A stretch of 64,000 bases of DNA from UBA6163 sp031411655. Lineage in GTDB: Bacteria; Planctomycetota; Planctomycetia; Pirellulales; Pirellulaceae. Shown in pieces: positions 38,102 to 47,811 of this stretch. A program made the position numbers and the translations under genes. The notes beneath the pieces are model-generated. The model was not told the DNA's origin and made no database searches. It saw nothing but the letters and a program-made list of their open reading frames with translations. The stretch spans positions 1-64,000 of the forward strand of contig JANOBM010000046.1 of assembly GCA_031411655.1 (NCBI GenBank), written 5' to 3'. Position 1 is the first letter of the stretch, and each line of letters starts with the position of its first letter.

Positions 38102-39040
38102 ATGTTATCCCGCGTTGCAGAATCGATTTACTGGATGGCTCGATACATTGAACGAGCCGAGAATACCGCCCGCTTTATCGAAGTCACCCTCAACTTGGTG
38201 CTTGACCAGCCGATGGGCGTTGATGAACCATGGCGTCCGCTCATTAACGCGACGGGAGACGACGAGATCTTTAACGAATCTTATTCCGTTGCGGATGCCG
38301 AATCGGTCATGCGATTCATGGCGTTTGACCGAGATTATCAAAACTCGATCATCAGTGCCCTTCGAATCGCCCGCGAGAACGCACGGTCCGTACGAGAATC
38401 TCTTTCGTCCGAGGCCTTTGAACAGATCAACACGCTCTATCACTTCGTGTCCAACGCCGCACGCTCCGACCAGTCTCTCGACTCACCCACCGAGTTCTTT
38501 GATTCCATTCGTCGACAATGCCATTTGCTTACCGGCATCCTCGATGCCACCATGTCGCACAACACGGGCTGGCATTTCGCAAACATGGGAAGACTGCTGG
38601 AACGAGCCGATAAGACGTCTCGCATCCTCGACGTCAAGTACTTTACCTTGCTTCCCACTGTCGATTCGGTGGGAACGGCGATCGACGATCTGCAATGGTC
38701 GAGTCTTTTGTTTTCGATCAGTGGCTTTGAAGCTTACCGACGAGAACACCACATGATCCTTTCAGACAAAGTCGTCGACTTTGTGATGCTTCACGAGCAG
38801 TTCCCGCGTTCGGTTCGCTTTTGCGTCGATAACACCGAAACCTCTCTCTTAGCGATTACGAACGGTGAAACCACCGAACGCCACGCCTTGCCAACGCAAA
38901 GAGTCGCGGCACTTCGTGAACGACTGGCATCCACCACTGCCAACGAAATCTTGCGTTTCGGGCTCCATGAGTTTGTGGATTCAATTCAAAGCGACATGAA
39001 CGAAATTGGTAGTGCGATTTCCGAGTCCTACTTTCGTTAA
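38102..39040 (+). CDS. Alpha-E domain protein
   Basis: 312 residues, all helical. It opens M-L-S-R-V-A-E-S-I-Y-W-M-A-R-Y-I-E-R-A-E-N, the diagnostic start of the alpha-E (DUF403) family. It is the partner of permuted ATP-grasp ligases in predicted peptide-synthesis operons. ATG 38102 is preferred since it puts this motif at the N-terminus. Confidence 0.92.
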   Translation: MLSRVAESIYWMARYIERAENTARFIEVTLNLVLDQPMGVDEPWRPLINATGDDEIFNESYSVADAESVMRFMAFDRDYQNSIISALRIARENARSVRESLSSEAFEQINTLYHFVSNAARSDQSLDSPTEFFDSIRRQCHLLTGILDATMSHNTGWHFANMGRLLERADKTSRILDVKYFTLLPTVDSVGTAIDDLQWSSLLFSISGFEAYRREHHMILSDKVVDFVMLHEQFPRSVRFCVDNTETSLLAITNGETTERHALPTQRVAALRERLASTTANEILRFGLHEFVDSIQSDMNEIGSAISESYFR

Positions 39041-39042
39041 CA

Positions 39043-40416
39043 TTAAACCGTTTGCCAGCGATGAGGTCGGCCGATCAAGGTTTCCAAGTCGGCAAAGAAC
39101 TCGGGGTATGTCTTCGCCGTGCACGCGGGGTTTGTGATCTTCACACCGCCCAATCGCAAGCCGCTCAGCGACAAGCTCATCGCCATTCGGTGGTCGTCGT
39201 AGGTCTCAAGCACTGCGCCACTAAGATGCTGCCCTTCCGGGATCGGCTCGATCGTTAGTCCGTCTTCATGTTCGCTCACCTTCGCGCCCAGTTTGCGTAA
39301 TTCTTTTGCTAGGTCGCCTATTCGATCTGTCTCCTTAAACCGATTGTGCGCAACGCCACGAACGCGAGTAGGGCTGTTTGCAAACATCGCCACCACGCTC
39401 AAGGTTTGGACGGTATCGCTAATCGCATTCATATCAACATCGATACCACGCAGTTCACCGGTCCGTCCAACGGTAATTCGACGAGCTTCGCGGATAACAT
39501 CGCATCCCATCTTTTCTAGACAATCGACAAACGCAACATCTCCCTGCATCGCATCCGGCCCGAGTCCTTCGACGGTTACCTTGCCACCGCTGATCGCCGC
39601 AGTGGCCCAAAAATAACTCGCTGCCGATGCATCGGGCTCGATCTCGTAATCGATCGCGGAATAACCAGAGCTGCCATCGATCTCGCAGGTGAGTCGTTCG
39701 CCACCGGCACCGCCATTGGTCCAGCGAACGATGGCGCCAAAGTCGCGCATGATGGTCGCGGTCATCTCAACATAGGGCCGCGAAACCAACTCGCCGACCA
39801 CCTCGATCGATACCGATCTTCTCGCGATGGGCACCGCCATCATCAGGCCGCTGAGGTATTGGCTACTGACGTTACCGGCCACACGCAACCGAGCCCCGTT
39901 CCAGCCGCGAGTTTCAATCATCACCGGCGGACATCCTCCGGCTGACTCGCATTTCACCATACCATCGCATACCGATTCGAGTGCATTCACCAGGTCGCCG
40001 ATTGGACGCTCGTGCATTCGTGGAACACCATGCAAACGATAGCGTCCGCCAAAAGCCGATAAAGCTGCGGTCAGAAATCGGATCGTTGTACCACTATTGC
40101 CAATGAAAAGAGATTTAGCAGTCGGATCATCGAAGCGCACCGCCTTGTTCGATGCTGCTAAAAGATTCCCTGCCACTCGAAGCGTACAGCCTTGATCGGC
40201 AGCAGACACCTCGATGCCAATTTCTCTCAGCGCCTCCACCATTACATGCGTGTCGTCGCTCTGCAAAGCGCCGCGCAAAATCGAGTCGCCGGTCGCAAAT
40301 GCAGCACAAATCAACGCGCGATTGGTCAAGCTCTTTGAGCCCGGTGGCCGAATCGTTCCGTTCACCGGACCGCCAGGCAGCACTTCCACGACGCTAGTCA
40401 AGTTATCGTGATTCAA
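39043..40416 (-). CDS. aroA: 3-phosphoshikimate 1-carboxyvinyltransferase (EPSP synthase)
   Basis: 457 residues from TTG 40416, which lies 10 bases after the stop of the upstream gene and behind AGGCGAG. Active-site motifs: P-G-S-K-S-L-T-N-R-A, G-N-S-G-T-T-I-R-F, R-F-K-E-T-D-R and D-D-H-R-M-A-M. Sixth step of the shikimate pathway. It is expressed with two secreted-protein genes, an unusual setting. Confidence 0.96.
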   Translation of the reverse strand: MNHDNLTSVVEVLPGGPVNGTIRPPGSKSLTNRALICAAFATGDSILRGALQSDDTHVMVEALREIGIEVSAADQGCTLRVAGNLLAASNKAVRFDDPTAKSLFIGNSGTTIRFLTAALSAFGGRYRLHGVPRMHERPIGDLVNALESVCDGMVKCESAGGCPPVMIETRGWNGARLRVAGNVSSQYLSGLMMAVPIARRSVSIEVVGELVSRPYVEMTATIMRDFGAIVRWTNGGAGGERLTCEIDGSSGYSAIDYEIEPDASAASYFWATAAISGGKVTVEGLGPDAMQGDVAFVDCLEKMGCDVIREARRITVGRTGELRGIDVDMNAISDTVQTLSVVAMFANSPTRVRGVAHNRFKETDRIGDLAKELRKLGAKVSEHEDGLTIEPIPEGQHLSGAVLETYDDHRMAMSLSLSGLRLGGVKITNPACTAKTYPEFFADLETLIGRPHRWQTV

Positions 40417-40426
40417 GATCGCTCGC

Positions 40427-41683
40427 CTAGTTCGCCTGTGCGATGCGGATGACGGCATAGTCGGTTCGCAGATAGAGCGAATCCCCGACAACCGCTGGCG
40501 TTGCCAAAATCGATTCGCCGATTTTCGGCTCGCCGATCACTTCGGCATTGTCACCATTGTCTCGTACGACGACAACTTGACCACCGGAATCAAACACGAA
40601 AATCCCTGAAGCGGTATACAGCGGCGAAGCCCATACCTTACTAATGCCAGGCAACCGCTGCTGCCAAACGACCTCTCCGTCGCCCAAATTACCACTGACC
40701 AGAACGGAACCTTTCCCCATATACACCCGTTCGCCATGGACGACCGGACTGCAACTTTGCGGGCGCAGTCGATTGTTGCGCCATGCGACCTCAACACCGG
40801 TTGAATCAATTCGAAGTGCAGTGGTTTCAGCGGCAGGAATGATCACCAAAGGCGGCGCAAAAGTCGCCGACGAAGTCGAGTCGCAATTCATGTCAAACCG
40901 ATGAAGCACTTCACCCGTCGACGCCTTTAAAATGGACAACGCGGCGGAATCCTGCATCGCGAATGCAGGGGTTCCATCGCCCAAAACCATCGGTTGCGGT
41001 GAAGCCCAATTACTGTCTCGTGGAATATCAATCGACCAGAGAGTCTTGCCCGTTGTCGCATCAATTCCCGAGGCAAACGAATCGCCTTGATTCGCAAGTT
41101 GCACGCAAACGACACCGTCGATGATGGCAGGGGAACTGCTCATACTGATGTCGTTGCCAGTCTTGGGATGATCGATCGCAAGGCCGCGAGCCCAAAGCAA
41201 TCGCCCTTGAAGATCGAGGCAAATCAAATCGCACGAGCTAAATAGCGCGAAGACACGCTCTCCGTCACTTACCGGCGTTGGCGAAGCGTTCGCGCTCGTC
41301 GGATGAGTGAATGGACGACCCGTACTTCGAAGGGAGCGAAGCCAACGTCGCGTTCCGGTTTCGCGATCGAACGCTTCAATATGTATGTCACGCTGATCTT
41401 CACCATCACACCCGGTCACAATCACCAGATCATTGACCACGACTGGGCCTCCGATGCCACGCCCCGTCGTTGGAGTCTTCCAAGCAACGTTTTTGCCGCT
41501 TGGGACGTCAAAGTCGATGGGTGGCGTCGATTCACTCGCCTCTCCGCGACCGCCGTCGCCCCGAAATGCGAGCCAATTGGATTCTCCAGCCGCCATTCCA
41601 GTTAGGCCCAACAAGCAAACCCAAACGCTCACAGCGCTTCGGGCTACAAATACGAAGGACGTTCGATTCGGGATTAGATGCAT
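40427..41683 (-). CDS. Exported PQQ-type beta-propeller repeat protein
   Basis: 418 residues. A signal peptide (about 1-35, hydrophobic core A-V-S-V-W-V-C-L-L-G) is followed by propeller-blade repeats of the kind W-x-x-P-x-x-G, I-E-A-F-D-R-E-T-G and V-L-S-G-N-L-G-D-G. Similar proteins are numerous in planctomycetes; catalytic PQQ ligands are not evident, so a binding or scaffold role is likely. ATG 41683 gives the better signal peptide than 41719. Confidence 0.82.
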   Translation of the reverse strand: MHLIPNRTSFVFVARSAVSVWVCLLGLTGMAAGESNWLAFRGDGGRGEASESTPPIDFDVPSGKNVAWKTPTTGRGIGGPVVVNDLVIVTGCDGEDQRDIHIEAFDRETGTRRWLRSLRSTGRPFTHPTSANASPTPVSDGERVFALFSSCDLICLDLQGRLLWARGLAIDHPKTGNDISMSSSPAIIDGVVCVQLANQGDSFASGIDATTGKTLWSIDIPRDSNWASPQPMVLGDGTPAFAMQDSAALSILKASTGEVLHRFDMNCDSTSSATFAPPLVIIPAAETTALRIDSTGVEVAWRNNRLRPQSCSPVVHGERVYMGKGSVLVSGNLGDGEVVWQQRLPGISKVWASPLYTASGIFVFDSGGQVVVVRDNGDNAEVIGEPKIGESILATPAVVGDSLYLRTDYAVIRIAQAN

Positions 41684-41744
41684 AGCTGTAACTGCAAAGA
41701 AGGGATGCTTGGCGGGCAACGCTGCCCATATCGTGAAGGAAAAA

Positions 41745-42947
41745 TCAGAGCCCAGGCTGTAGGATGGAAGCCGGCTTAATGGCTGTTCCCAATCGGTCCG
41801 TCAATCGAAACTGAAACTGCCAATCCTGCGCCCATGGTTCGGTCTGTGCATTCTGGCAGATTTTAACGAGGACCGTATTCTTGCCGGGCATCAAAACACA
41901 GTCGCCGAGGTACTGGTCAATTCTCGTCCCCGAATGATAGACCTCGTTCGCTAATGCAAGCTTGCCGTTGACCCAAACTTTATTGGCAGTAATACAACCC
42001 AGTCGTGCTACGGCTTCAACTCCTTCCGGGATTTCAAGCTCAACGTAGCCGTAGGCGATGGCATCCTTCGCGTTACCGAATGCAGGGTTGATGTTCACCA
42101 TCCCCATCGCGTCCTCGCTCGTTACCAACTTCGAAATTGCGGACTTCGATACAGAATTCGCCTTTCCGACTTCCGCATCCATTTGGAGCCAATGGCTGGG
42201 CAACTTGCCGTTCGCCAAGTAAGTCGATTCGGGTTCATAGACCGTGTCAAAGCTCGCGGAGCCTGTGTTCTCAAAAGTACCTATTACCCACCATCGACGG
42301 ACCATGCCGAGTTCCTCAGCCAAGTCAACTTTCTGCCCGAGTTTTTCAAGTGATGACACGGCCGACTGCAACTGCTCCGGGTTTCGTCCTTGAGCAATCA
42401 CCACGCGAAAAACTTCTATTGCACGCGGAGCATCGTTTTGTTCGACGAGCTTCGCCGCTTTACTTAAAACCAATTCGATCGCCGCATGACGTACCGGAAG
42501 GCTTGGGTCATCGACGGCCCCTTCCAATAATGTGCCCTTCAGGGATGCATCACTCGCAATCAACATCTGAAATGCGGCATGGCGGGCATCGGAGTCTTGC
42601 TCCCGATCAGCAAAGAACTGTAGCAGTTGCTCTCGTGGAAATGAGTCATTATCCGCCACATCAGCGGCAATGGTACGAAGCCAGTTCTTCGCCAGAGCCG
42701 AAGCGCCCTTCATTGCCGACAATACATCGACTGCTGCAGCCGATGGCTGGCCCGATAGTCTCAGCGAAGCGGCAGTCGCCGACTCAAAGCCTGCCGCATC
42801 TTTGTCAACTTGCCTGATCAAGGCGAGATCGCTCGCGTTATTTGCACTGGTTCGATCCTGTGCCGCTAAATGGGCGTGCGGACTCGAAATCAATACGGCG
42901 GCTAAAACCAATCGACAAAATAGGGCATTTCTTGGCCAGTCGCCCAT
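41745..42947 (-). CDS. Exported protein with HEAT-like repeats and a jelly-roll-like C-terminus
   Basis: 400 residues. A signal peptide ends A-H-L-A-A-Q-D. Helical HEAT-like segments (about 40-200, e.g. S-L-P-V-R-H-A-A-I-E) precede a beta domain (about 220-385) with K-V-W-V-N-G-K-L and K-N-T-V-L-V-K-I, as in sugar-binding domains of glycosidases. No catalytic domain is seen. First gene of the operon leading to aroA. Confidence 0.75.
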   Translation of the reverse strand: MGDWPRNALFCRLVLAAVLISSPHAHLAAQDRTSANNASDLALIRQVDKDAAGFESATAASLRLSGQPSAAAVDVLSAMKGASALAKNWLRTIAADVADNDSFPREQLLQFFADREQDSDARHAAFQMLIASDASLKGTLLEGAVDDPSLPVRHAAIELVLSKAAKLVEQNDAPRAIEVFRVVIAQGRNPEQLQSAVSSLEKLGQKVDLAEELGMVRRWWVIGTFENTGSASFDTVYEPESTYLANGKLPSHWLQMDAEVGKANSVSKSAISKLVTSEDAMGMVNINPAFGNAKDAIAYGYVELEIPEGVEAVARLGCITANKVWVNGKLALANEVYHSGTRIDQYLGDCVLMPGKNTVLVKICQNAQTEPWAQDWQFQFRLTDRLGTAIKPASILQPGL

Positions 42948-43166
42948 CGCGTCGGAAGTCAATCGAACCACTTTTACAACCAATTCAATCAGGGGCGTTT
43001 TGGGAACAGTCTTCTAGACGCCCATCATAGCCCCTGTGGTGCGGCATGGGGAACCCAAACTCCTGAAAGCCCCTGACCATCGGTAAATCGCCTGTTTTGA
43101 CGAAACGACGTCGTTTTCAGCCTGTTTGCCACAGCGATAACAAGGACCGCACCCAAGCCGTCGAGC

Positions 43167-43556
43167 CTATCGCCAACTATCCACCACTCGGCGCTGATCT
43201 AATGACTCCCGATCGGGTAACAGCAAAGCACCCACGATCATCATCCCAAGAGTGGCCGTATGAACCAACCAGCACGCATCGAAAACGATCACCGTGCGGC
43301 AGGTGATCAACGTGACGGCCAGCAAAATTCCTAAGAACCAACGCTCTGCGACCCGCGCTGTGGAACCGGAAGTCAGCTTGCTCAATGCCAATGCAGCAGA
43401 GCCAATCAACGGAAGAGAAAAGACTTCCACTGCGGAAAACAACAAGACCCAACTTGGCATGATCCATTGCCCTTTTGTGTGAAGATAAGCGGCTTGGGTA
43501 GCTAGCAAAAACAACCCGTTGCCTTGCGATCGGCTTCCTTGCCATGCACTGACCAT
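43167..43556 (-). CDS. Hypothetical small membrane protein
   Basis: 129 residues from ATG 43556. Three or four hydrophobic helices (about 30-50, 66-88, 92-112) and a charged C-terminus. No family recognised. The hydrophobic periodicity makes a real gene plausible, but there is no clear ribosome site. Confidence 0.45.
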   Translation of the reverse strand: MVSAWQGSRSQGNGLFLLATQAAYLHTKGQWIMPSWVLLFSAVEVFSLPLIGSAALALSKLTSGSTARVAERWFLGILLAVTLITCRTVIVFDACWLVHTATLGMMIVGALLLPDRESLDQRRVVDSWR

Positions 43557-43770
43557 TTCTTCATGCCAAATAGCGCACCGGCAATGGAAGCTCAATTCAT
43601 GAATCTTTATCAAAAGATTCTGAGGATATTTTCGAAGTTGTGACAATCTTCTATTTACGTTGCAGACCAAAAGCAGACAATGAGGGTACACGCTGCCTTC
43701 CCGTATCTGGTCCGTGCGGTGGGCAACTTGCCATTGGCGGCTTTTTGGGCACACATGAACGGAGTAAATC

Positions 43771-44532
43771 ATGTCGAAAGCGATACGCGCGGTTGCGGTC
43801 ATTGAGCTAGGGAATTGTCAGCGAACGGCTGGGACGCACCCGGCCGCCCAGTTCGCCGAGCGGAATCTGAAGGGTCAGTCGTTGATCAGTCGGATTGTGC
43901 GGCGACTGAGCGAAGCTGCGATGGTCAAAGAGATCGTCATTAGCGGTGAGCATCTTCCGACTTCTATCCTCACGGCCGGAATCCCCGGAGCGCACGTACT
44001 CGACCTACCGCACTCTCATGTCATCGAACGATTGGCCGCCGCCGCAGACCGGACTGACTCGGATTGGGTTCTGTTTTTGCCAGGAAATCGGCCGTTTGTT
44101 GATCCCGTGCTCATCGATCGCCTGCTAAGTGAGGCTCGTCGCGCGACGGACTGCGACTACTTCGGATTCTTCTCCAGTCGCGGAGGTTGGGAACGGATGC
44201 AGCAACTTGGCTTGGCGGGTGAGCTATGCCACGCCGACGCGCTTCGTCGACTTCGGCGCAATCTTGACAGGATGTCGACCTGTGCCTCGAACATGAGCCT
44301 TTCGACATGGTTTCAAGCGGCGCCAGGCGTCTACCAAATGCGTTTCATTCCGGTACCGGCAGAACTTGACCGCAGTGACTTGCGATTTACGGTAGAAAGT
44401 GAACGAGATTGGGACAATGCTCGGGTCCTTTGCGACTCGATCGCCGGTGACGAAACCCAGTGGCAACCGCTCGCAACAATTGCGCTGGCCAACGAAGACC
44501 TCCGAGCATCGAGCAACGCTCGCGTCGGCTAA
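43771..44532 (+). CDS. Degenerate cytidylyltransferase-like (SpsF-type) protein
   Basis: 253 residues with a nucleotidyltransferase (GT-A-like) pattern: hydrophobic first strand, L-K-G-Q-S-L-I-S-R-I-V-R-R-L helix, then L-F-L-P-G-N-R-P-F-V-D-P-V-L-I-D. The N-terminal R-x-G-S-x-R/G-K loop is absent and the metal-binding Asp of G-D-x-P is Asn. I infer loss of activity or a changed role. Separate from its neighbours by about 150-200 bases on each side. Confidence 0.65.
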   Translation: MSKAIRAVAVIELGNCQRTAGTHPAAQFAERNLKGQSLISRIVRRLSEAAMVKEIVISGEHLPTSILTAGIPGAHVLDLPHSHVIERLAAAADRTDSDWVLFLPGNRPFVDPVLIDRLLSEARRATDCDYFGFFSSRGGWERMQQLGLAGELCHADALRRLRRNLDRMSTCASNMSLSTWFQAAPGVYQMRFIPVPAELDRSDLRFTVESERDWDNARVLCDSIAGDETQWQPLATIALANEDLRASSNARVG

Positions 44533-44678
44533 GTCGTAGATCGTGCGTTCGAGTCAATTATCCACTGCTGCCGGCAAAGCTTTCGAAATCGTTAATGTCG
44601 CCCTAAAGTGCCAGGGCATTTCAGACGATCCATAAAGTACGTGCAAGTTTCGTTGCTACGTCTCGATGGATAGGCCTC

Positions 44679-45164
44679 ATGAATTCTAACTCACAACGAT
44701 CTCGCTCGCGTTTTTTTGGCGGGTGCATTTTCGCCCTGGTCTGCTTAAGCATGCTATCCGGGTGCACTCTTTGCCAAGATTGCGGTGATCTTGATTACGC
44801 GACCTATGGCGGTGCCTGGGAACGAACTCGCCGTGACTCGGGACGCGTGGGAAGTATTTTCGATCCCGCTGGGGCGCGTTCAGCGACTTTGGCGGACCGT
44901 GATGCGACGAGTGACGACGAAGCGATTCGCCAGCGAGGCGAACGAACCGGCGATCCCGCCCAAGATCGTAAAGTCGAAAAAGCCAAAGACGATCCTCAAA
45001 ACGAAGATGCTGAAGATCCCGCGAACGAGTCGGAGCCTTCACCATCGGATCGAAGCCGACGCAACTCCGATCCCGATATGCGTTTTGACCCTGAGACGAT
45101 CAAAAACCTCGACCTTGAAGACATCAACATCAACGCAGGCGATGTCTTACCGCCGGACGTTTGA
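44679..45164 (+). CDS. Lipoprotein of unknown function
   Basis: 161 residues. A classical lipobox L-S-G-C places the lipid on Cys29, and two more Cys follow. The middle (G-G-A-W-E-R-T-R-R-D-S-G-R-V-G-S) looks conserved-type, and the C-terminal half is highly acidic and probably disordered. Convergent with apbE, overlapping by 18 bases. Confidence 0.78.
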   Translation: MNSNSQRSRSRFFGGCIFALVCLSMLSGCTLCQDCGDLDYATYGGAWERTRRDSGRVGSIFDPAGARSATLADRDATSDDEAIRQRGERTGDPAQDRKVEKAKDDPQNEDAEDPANESEPSPSDRSRRNSDPDMRFDPETIKNLDLEDININAGDVLPPDV

Positions 45165-46214
45165 ATCATCGATCCATGCGTCGGGGCGGAGCCCCATGCA
45201 CCGAATCTCGACGTTTGCCTGCTGGGGCGTCGGCGTGATAGCAACTATACCCAGACCGGTTAGCGGAAGTCGGAAGGTTGGTTCACCGCTAGTCGCGGTG
45301 CCGTCCGTCTTCTCGTCGTTGATCGATTCTTGATCGGGGAACTCATGATGGCGGGCCTTCAAAAAATGTTTGGCAGCCTCCAAGCCCGCAACAAACAGGC
45401 CTGTCGCTAAGGCGTCGGCATCGACGGCAGGGGGACACACAACGGTCAGCGCGAGCATGTCGCCAGCGGGCCATCCGGTACGCGGATCGATCACGTGCCC
45501 CAGTCGCTTGCCTTGATGGTGAAAGAACTGCTTACCTGAACCGCTAGTGGCAAGTGACTCATTGATCAGCCGTAAGCCGCCAAGCCGGACTGCGGGTTGA
45601 AGCGGATGGGAAATGGCGATTTTCCACCCCAGTCCACTGCCAGGTGCATCATCACCCCGCGCGATGATGCTGCTCTTGCCACCATGGATGAGGAAATGTT
45701 CGAGGCCTCCCGCACAAAGTCGTTTGGCAAGTACATCCAATGCATAACCTTTGCCAATCGCGCCAAGGTTGACCAACATACCGGGCTCAAGAAGCTCGGC
45801 CGTTTGATTGGCCAGATCGACGATAAGTTTGTCATATCCCACCCGTGACCTTGCTTCAGCAATCGCCGATTCGGTGGGTTTTCGTCCTTGGCGGCGAGTG
45901 AATCCCCAAGCTTCGACAAGGGGCCCTGCGGTCACATCAAAAGCGCCGTGGGTGGCACGCGCCAGCTCAATGGACCTGCCAAGTAGTTCGGCGACCTGCT
46001 TGGACACCCCAATGGGGCCTCTGCCGGCCTGTCGATTGAGTCGTGAGATATCGCTACCTTCGACGTAAACACTCAGCAATGCCTCCAATTGACTGAGCTC
46101 TTCCAACGCGCCAATCGCTAAGTCGGTGGCGTCCGACGCCGCCCCAGGCAACATGACGGCGAACTCGGTCGCCATGGCTCGCCGACTGAGTTCCGTGATG
46201 AGTTCAGTTTGCAT
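45147..46214 (-). CDS. apbE: FAD:protein FMN transferase (ApbE family)
   Basis: 355 residues. Motifs: A-M-A-T-E-F near the N-terminus, S-D-I-S-R-L-N, F-D-V-T-A-G-P-L, N-L-G-A-I-G-K-G-Y-A-L-D, T-S-G-S-G and H-V-I-D-P-R-T-G-W-P. It attaches FMN to Ser/Thr of respiratory flavoproteins such as Nqr or Rnf subunits. No signal peptide is evident. A C-terminal tail of about 60 residues goes beyond the core. Confidence 0.92.
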   Translation of the reverse strand: MQTELITELSRRAMATEFAVMLPGAASDATDLAIGALEELSQLEALLSVYVEGSDISRLNRQAGRGPIGVSKQVAELLGRSIELARATHGAFDVTAGPLVEAWGFTRRQGRKPTESAIAEARSRVGYDKLIVDLANQTAELLEPGMLVNLGAIGKGYALDVLAKRLCAGGLEHFLIHGGKSSIIARGDDAPGSGLGWKIAISHPLQPAVRLGGLRLINESLATSGSGKQFFHHQGKRLGHVIDPRTGWPAGDMLALTVVCPPAVDADALATGLFVAGLEAAKHFLKARHHEFPDQESINDEKTDGTATSGEPTFRLPLTGLGIVAITPTPQQANVEIRCMGLRPDAWIDDSNVRR

Positions 46215-46448
46215 GGGTGATTCCCGATAAAGTCCTGGTTAAACCGTTCCATGATAGAGTTCCGTGAACCACGGAGTCGGCATTCCCGTCCAAAAGCATG
46301 GTGACAACCGAGCTTTGAACTCCGGGCTCTTCAAAACGCATGATTTACGGAGATTTGACCCGCCGCCCGACATGTTTGACGGACGCGAAACGCCATTCGT
46401 GGAAGCGCCTTGCCAATTTGGGCAAAACTAGCAACAATCGCCAAATCT

Positions 46449-46537
46449 GGAGAGGTGGCTGAGTGGCCGAAAGCACGTCTTTGCTAAAGACGCGACCGGG
46501 TAAAACTGGTCCGCAGGTTCGAATCCTGTCCTCTCCG
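46449..46537 (+). tRNA. tRNA-Ser (GCT)
   Basis: 89 nt with a long variable arm. Acceptor GGAGAGG/CCTCTCC with discriminator G. The anticodon stem CGTCT/AGACG holds TTGCTAA, anticodon GCT. CCA not encoded. Confidence 0.96.
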
Positions 46538-46701
46538 CTGGTAAGAAACCCAAAACAACGTCTCGTTTTTAGAACGGCGAGTAACGCTCGTTAACCAAGT
46601 CGCTTTCGAGCGGTCACACCGATGAAGGGCTAAGCGAAACGCGACCATTGATTCCTTGACTTGCAAGCGTTTCGAGACATTACCTCAGTTTTTCGATCCG
46701 A

Positions 46702-46774
46702 GAGGGTGTAGCTCAGTCGGTAGAGCAACGGACTTTTAATCCGTTGGTCCTGGGTTCGAGTCCCAGCACCCTCA
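46702..46774 (+). tRNA. tRNA-Lys (TTT)
   Basis: 73 nt. Acceptor GAGGGTG/CACCCTC with discriminator A; anticodon loop CTTTTAA; T arm CTGGG TTCGAGT CCCAG. CCA not encoded. Confidence 0.96.
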
Positions 46775-47379
46775 CTTTGTTTTTACTGCTAATTTAGACC
46801 GTTTCGTCAGGGAATTGTGGTCCACTGTAGGCTTCCTCGCATTCGCGACGCCTCCCTAACTGACTGGGGTAGTCTGCACCCAGCCTTTGCGCCTCATACG
46901 GACAATAGAGTTCCCTAGAAGCGATGTTCCACCAACGAAGCGAGCCTTCTGCGAAATAGTAGACCAGCTGAAAGTACAAATAAGAAATCAGAGGTCTTCG
47001 CATCGGCCACCTTGCCGGGCTCCCCGTATGCTCTACCTCTTGAACGCCGGAGTTCCATCGGCTCTTCCGAAAGTTTTCGCAAGCGATGGGCGCACTTGTC
47101 TTCCCTTGTCTTAGTGAGCATCCCCATTAACTCCAAGTTGCGAAGGGTGTTTAGCGAAGCGGATACGCCGAGCGCGCGAACTTGGCCGGGGAAGCCATTT
47201 TCATTCGTCGCCCACGAAGCGAGACAACCACCACCCATTTTGAGCCGCAATTCAGATCCGGCGTTCATCATCGTTGACAAGCCGAAAAGCAAGACTCAGC
47301 GAGTGTCGATACAAAAGCGAGCCCATTCAAAAATCATCGGTCGCAGCGACTGTTGATCCGATGCTTCGGCTTCTTGCGT
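46775..47379. other. Gene-poor region after the tRNAs
   Basis: 605 bases. Open frames exist on both strands (longest 125 residues, minus, 46915-47292), but none shows a family motif, good start context or convincing composition. Confidence 0.4.
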
Positions 47380-47766
47380 TTAGACTACTGCGGTCGGCTG
47401 AACAGGCAACTTCTCTCCAAAAACAATTCGATGCCCGTCAGGGGTCACAATCGCAAATTCTCGCATTCCCCACGGCTTATCAGCGAGATGGTGCCAAATC
47501 ACCACTCGGTTCTTCACGATCTCATCGTACATGCTCTTGGCGTCCCATACGTGAAGGTACGCAAACCATGAATGATCGGGGGTGTCGGACATCGGCTTTG
47601 CTTCGGGACAATCGCCAAGGCGCAGTTTGCATGCACCACGACTCAAGAACGACCAGCCATCGACGCTAAGGTCTTCAGTGAATCCAAGCTTTTCGGTATA
47701 GAACTTCTTCGATCGCTCTCTATCGTTGACTGCGAGTACAAAAGTAGCCATCAGTACTTCAGACAT
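47380..47766 (-). CDS. VOC / glyoxalase-fold protein
   Basis: 128 residues. Two beta-alpha-beta-beta-beta halves: F-V-L-A-V-N-D-R-E-R-S-K-K-F-Y at the start and A-I-V-T-P-D-G-H-R-I-V-F-G near the end. Such single-domain proteins are often metal-dependent dioxygenase, lyase or resistance proteins. The metal ligand set cannot be settled by eye. ATG 47766 is favoured by the GAGAG stretch ahead of it; ATG 47775 is the alternative. Confidence 0.82.
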   Translation of the reverse strand: MSEVLMATFVLAVNDRERSKKFYTEKLGFTEDLSVDGWSFLSRGACKLRLGDCPEAKPMSDTPDHSWFAYLHVWDAKSMYDEIVKNRVVIWHHLADKPWGMREFAIVTPDGHRIVFGEKLPVQPTAVV

Positions 47767-47811
47767 ACGTTTCATCTCTCATTATAGGAACGGCGTGTGT
47801 TCGTCGGACCA

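Noticed and set aside
46915..47292. 125-residue open frame on the minus strand
   Set aside because: No start context, no motif, and the opposite strand gives an equally long frame; I cannot support either.
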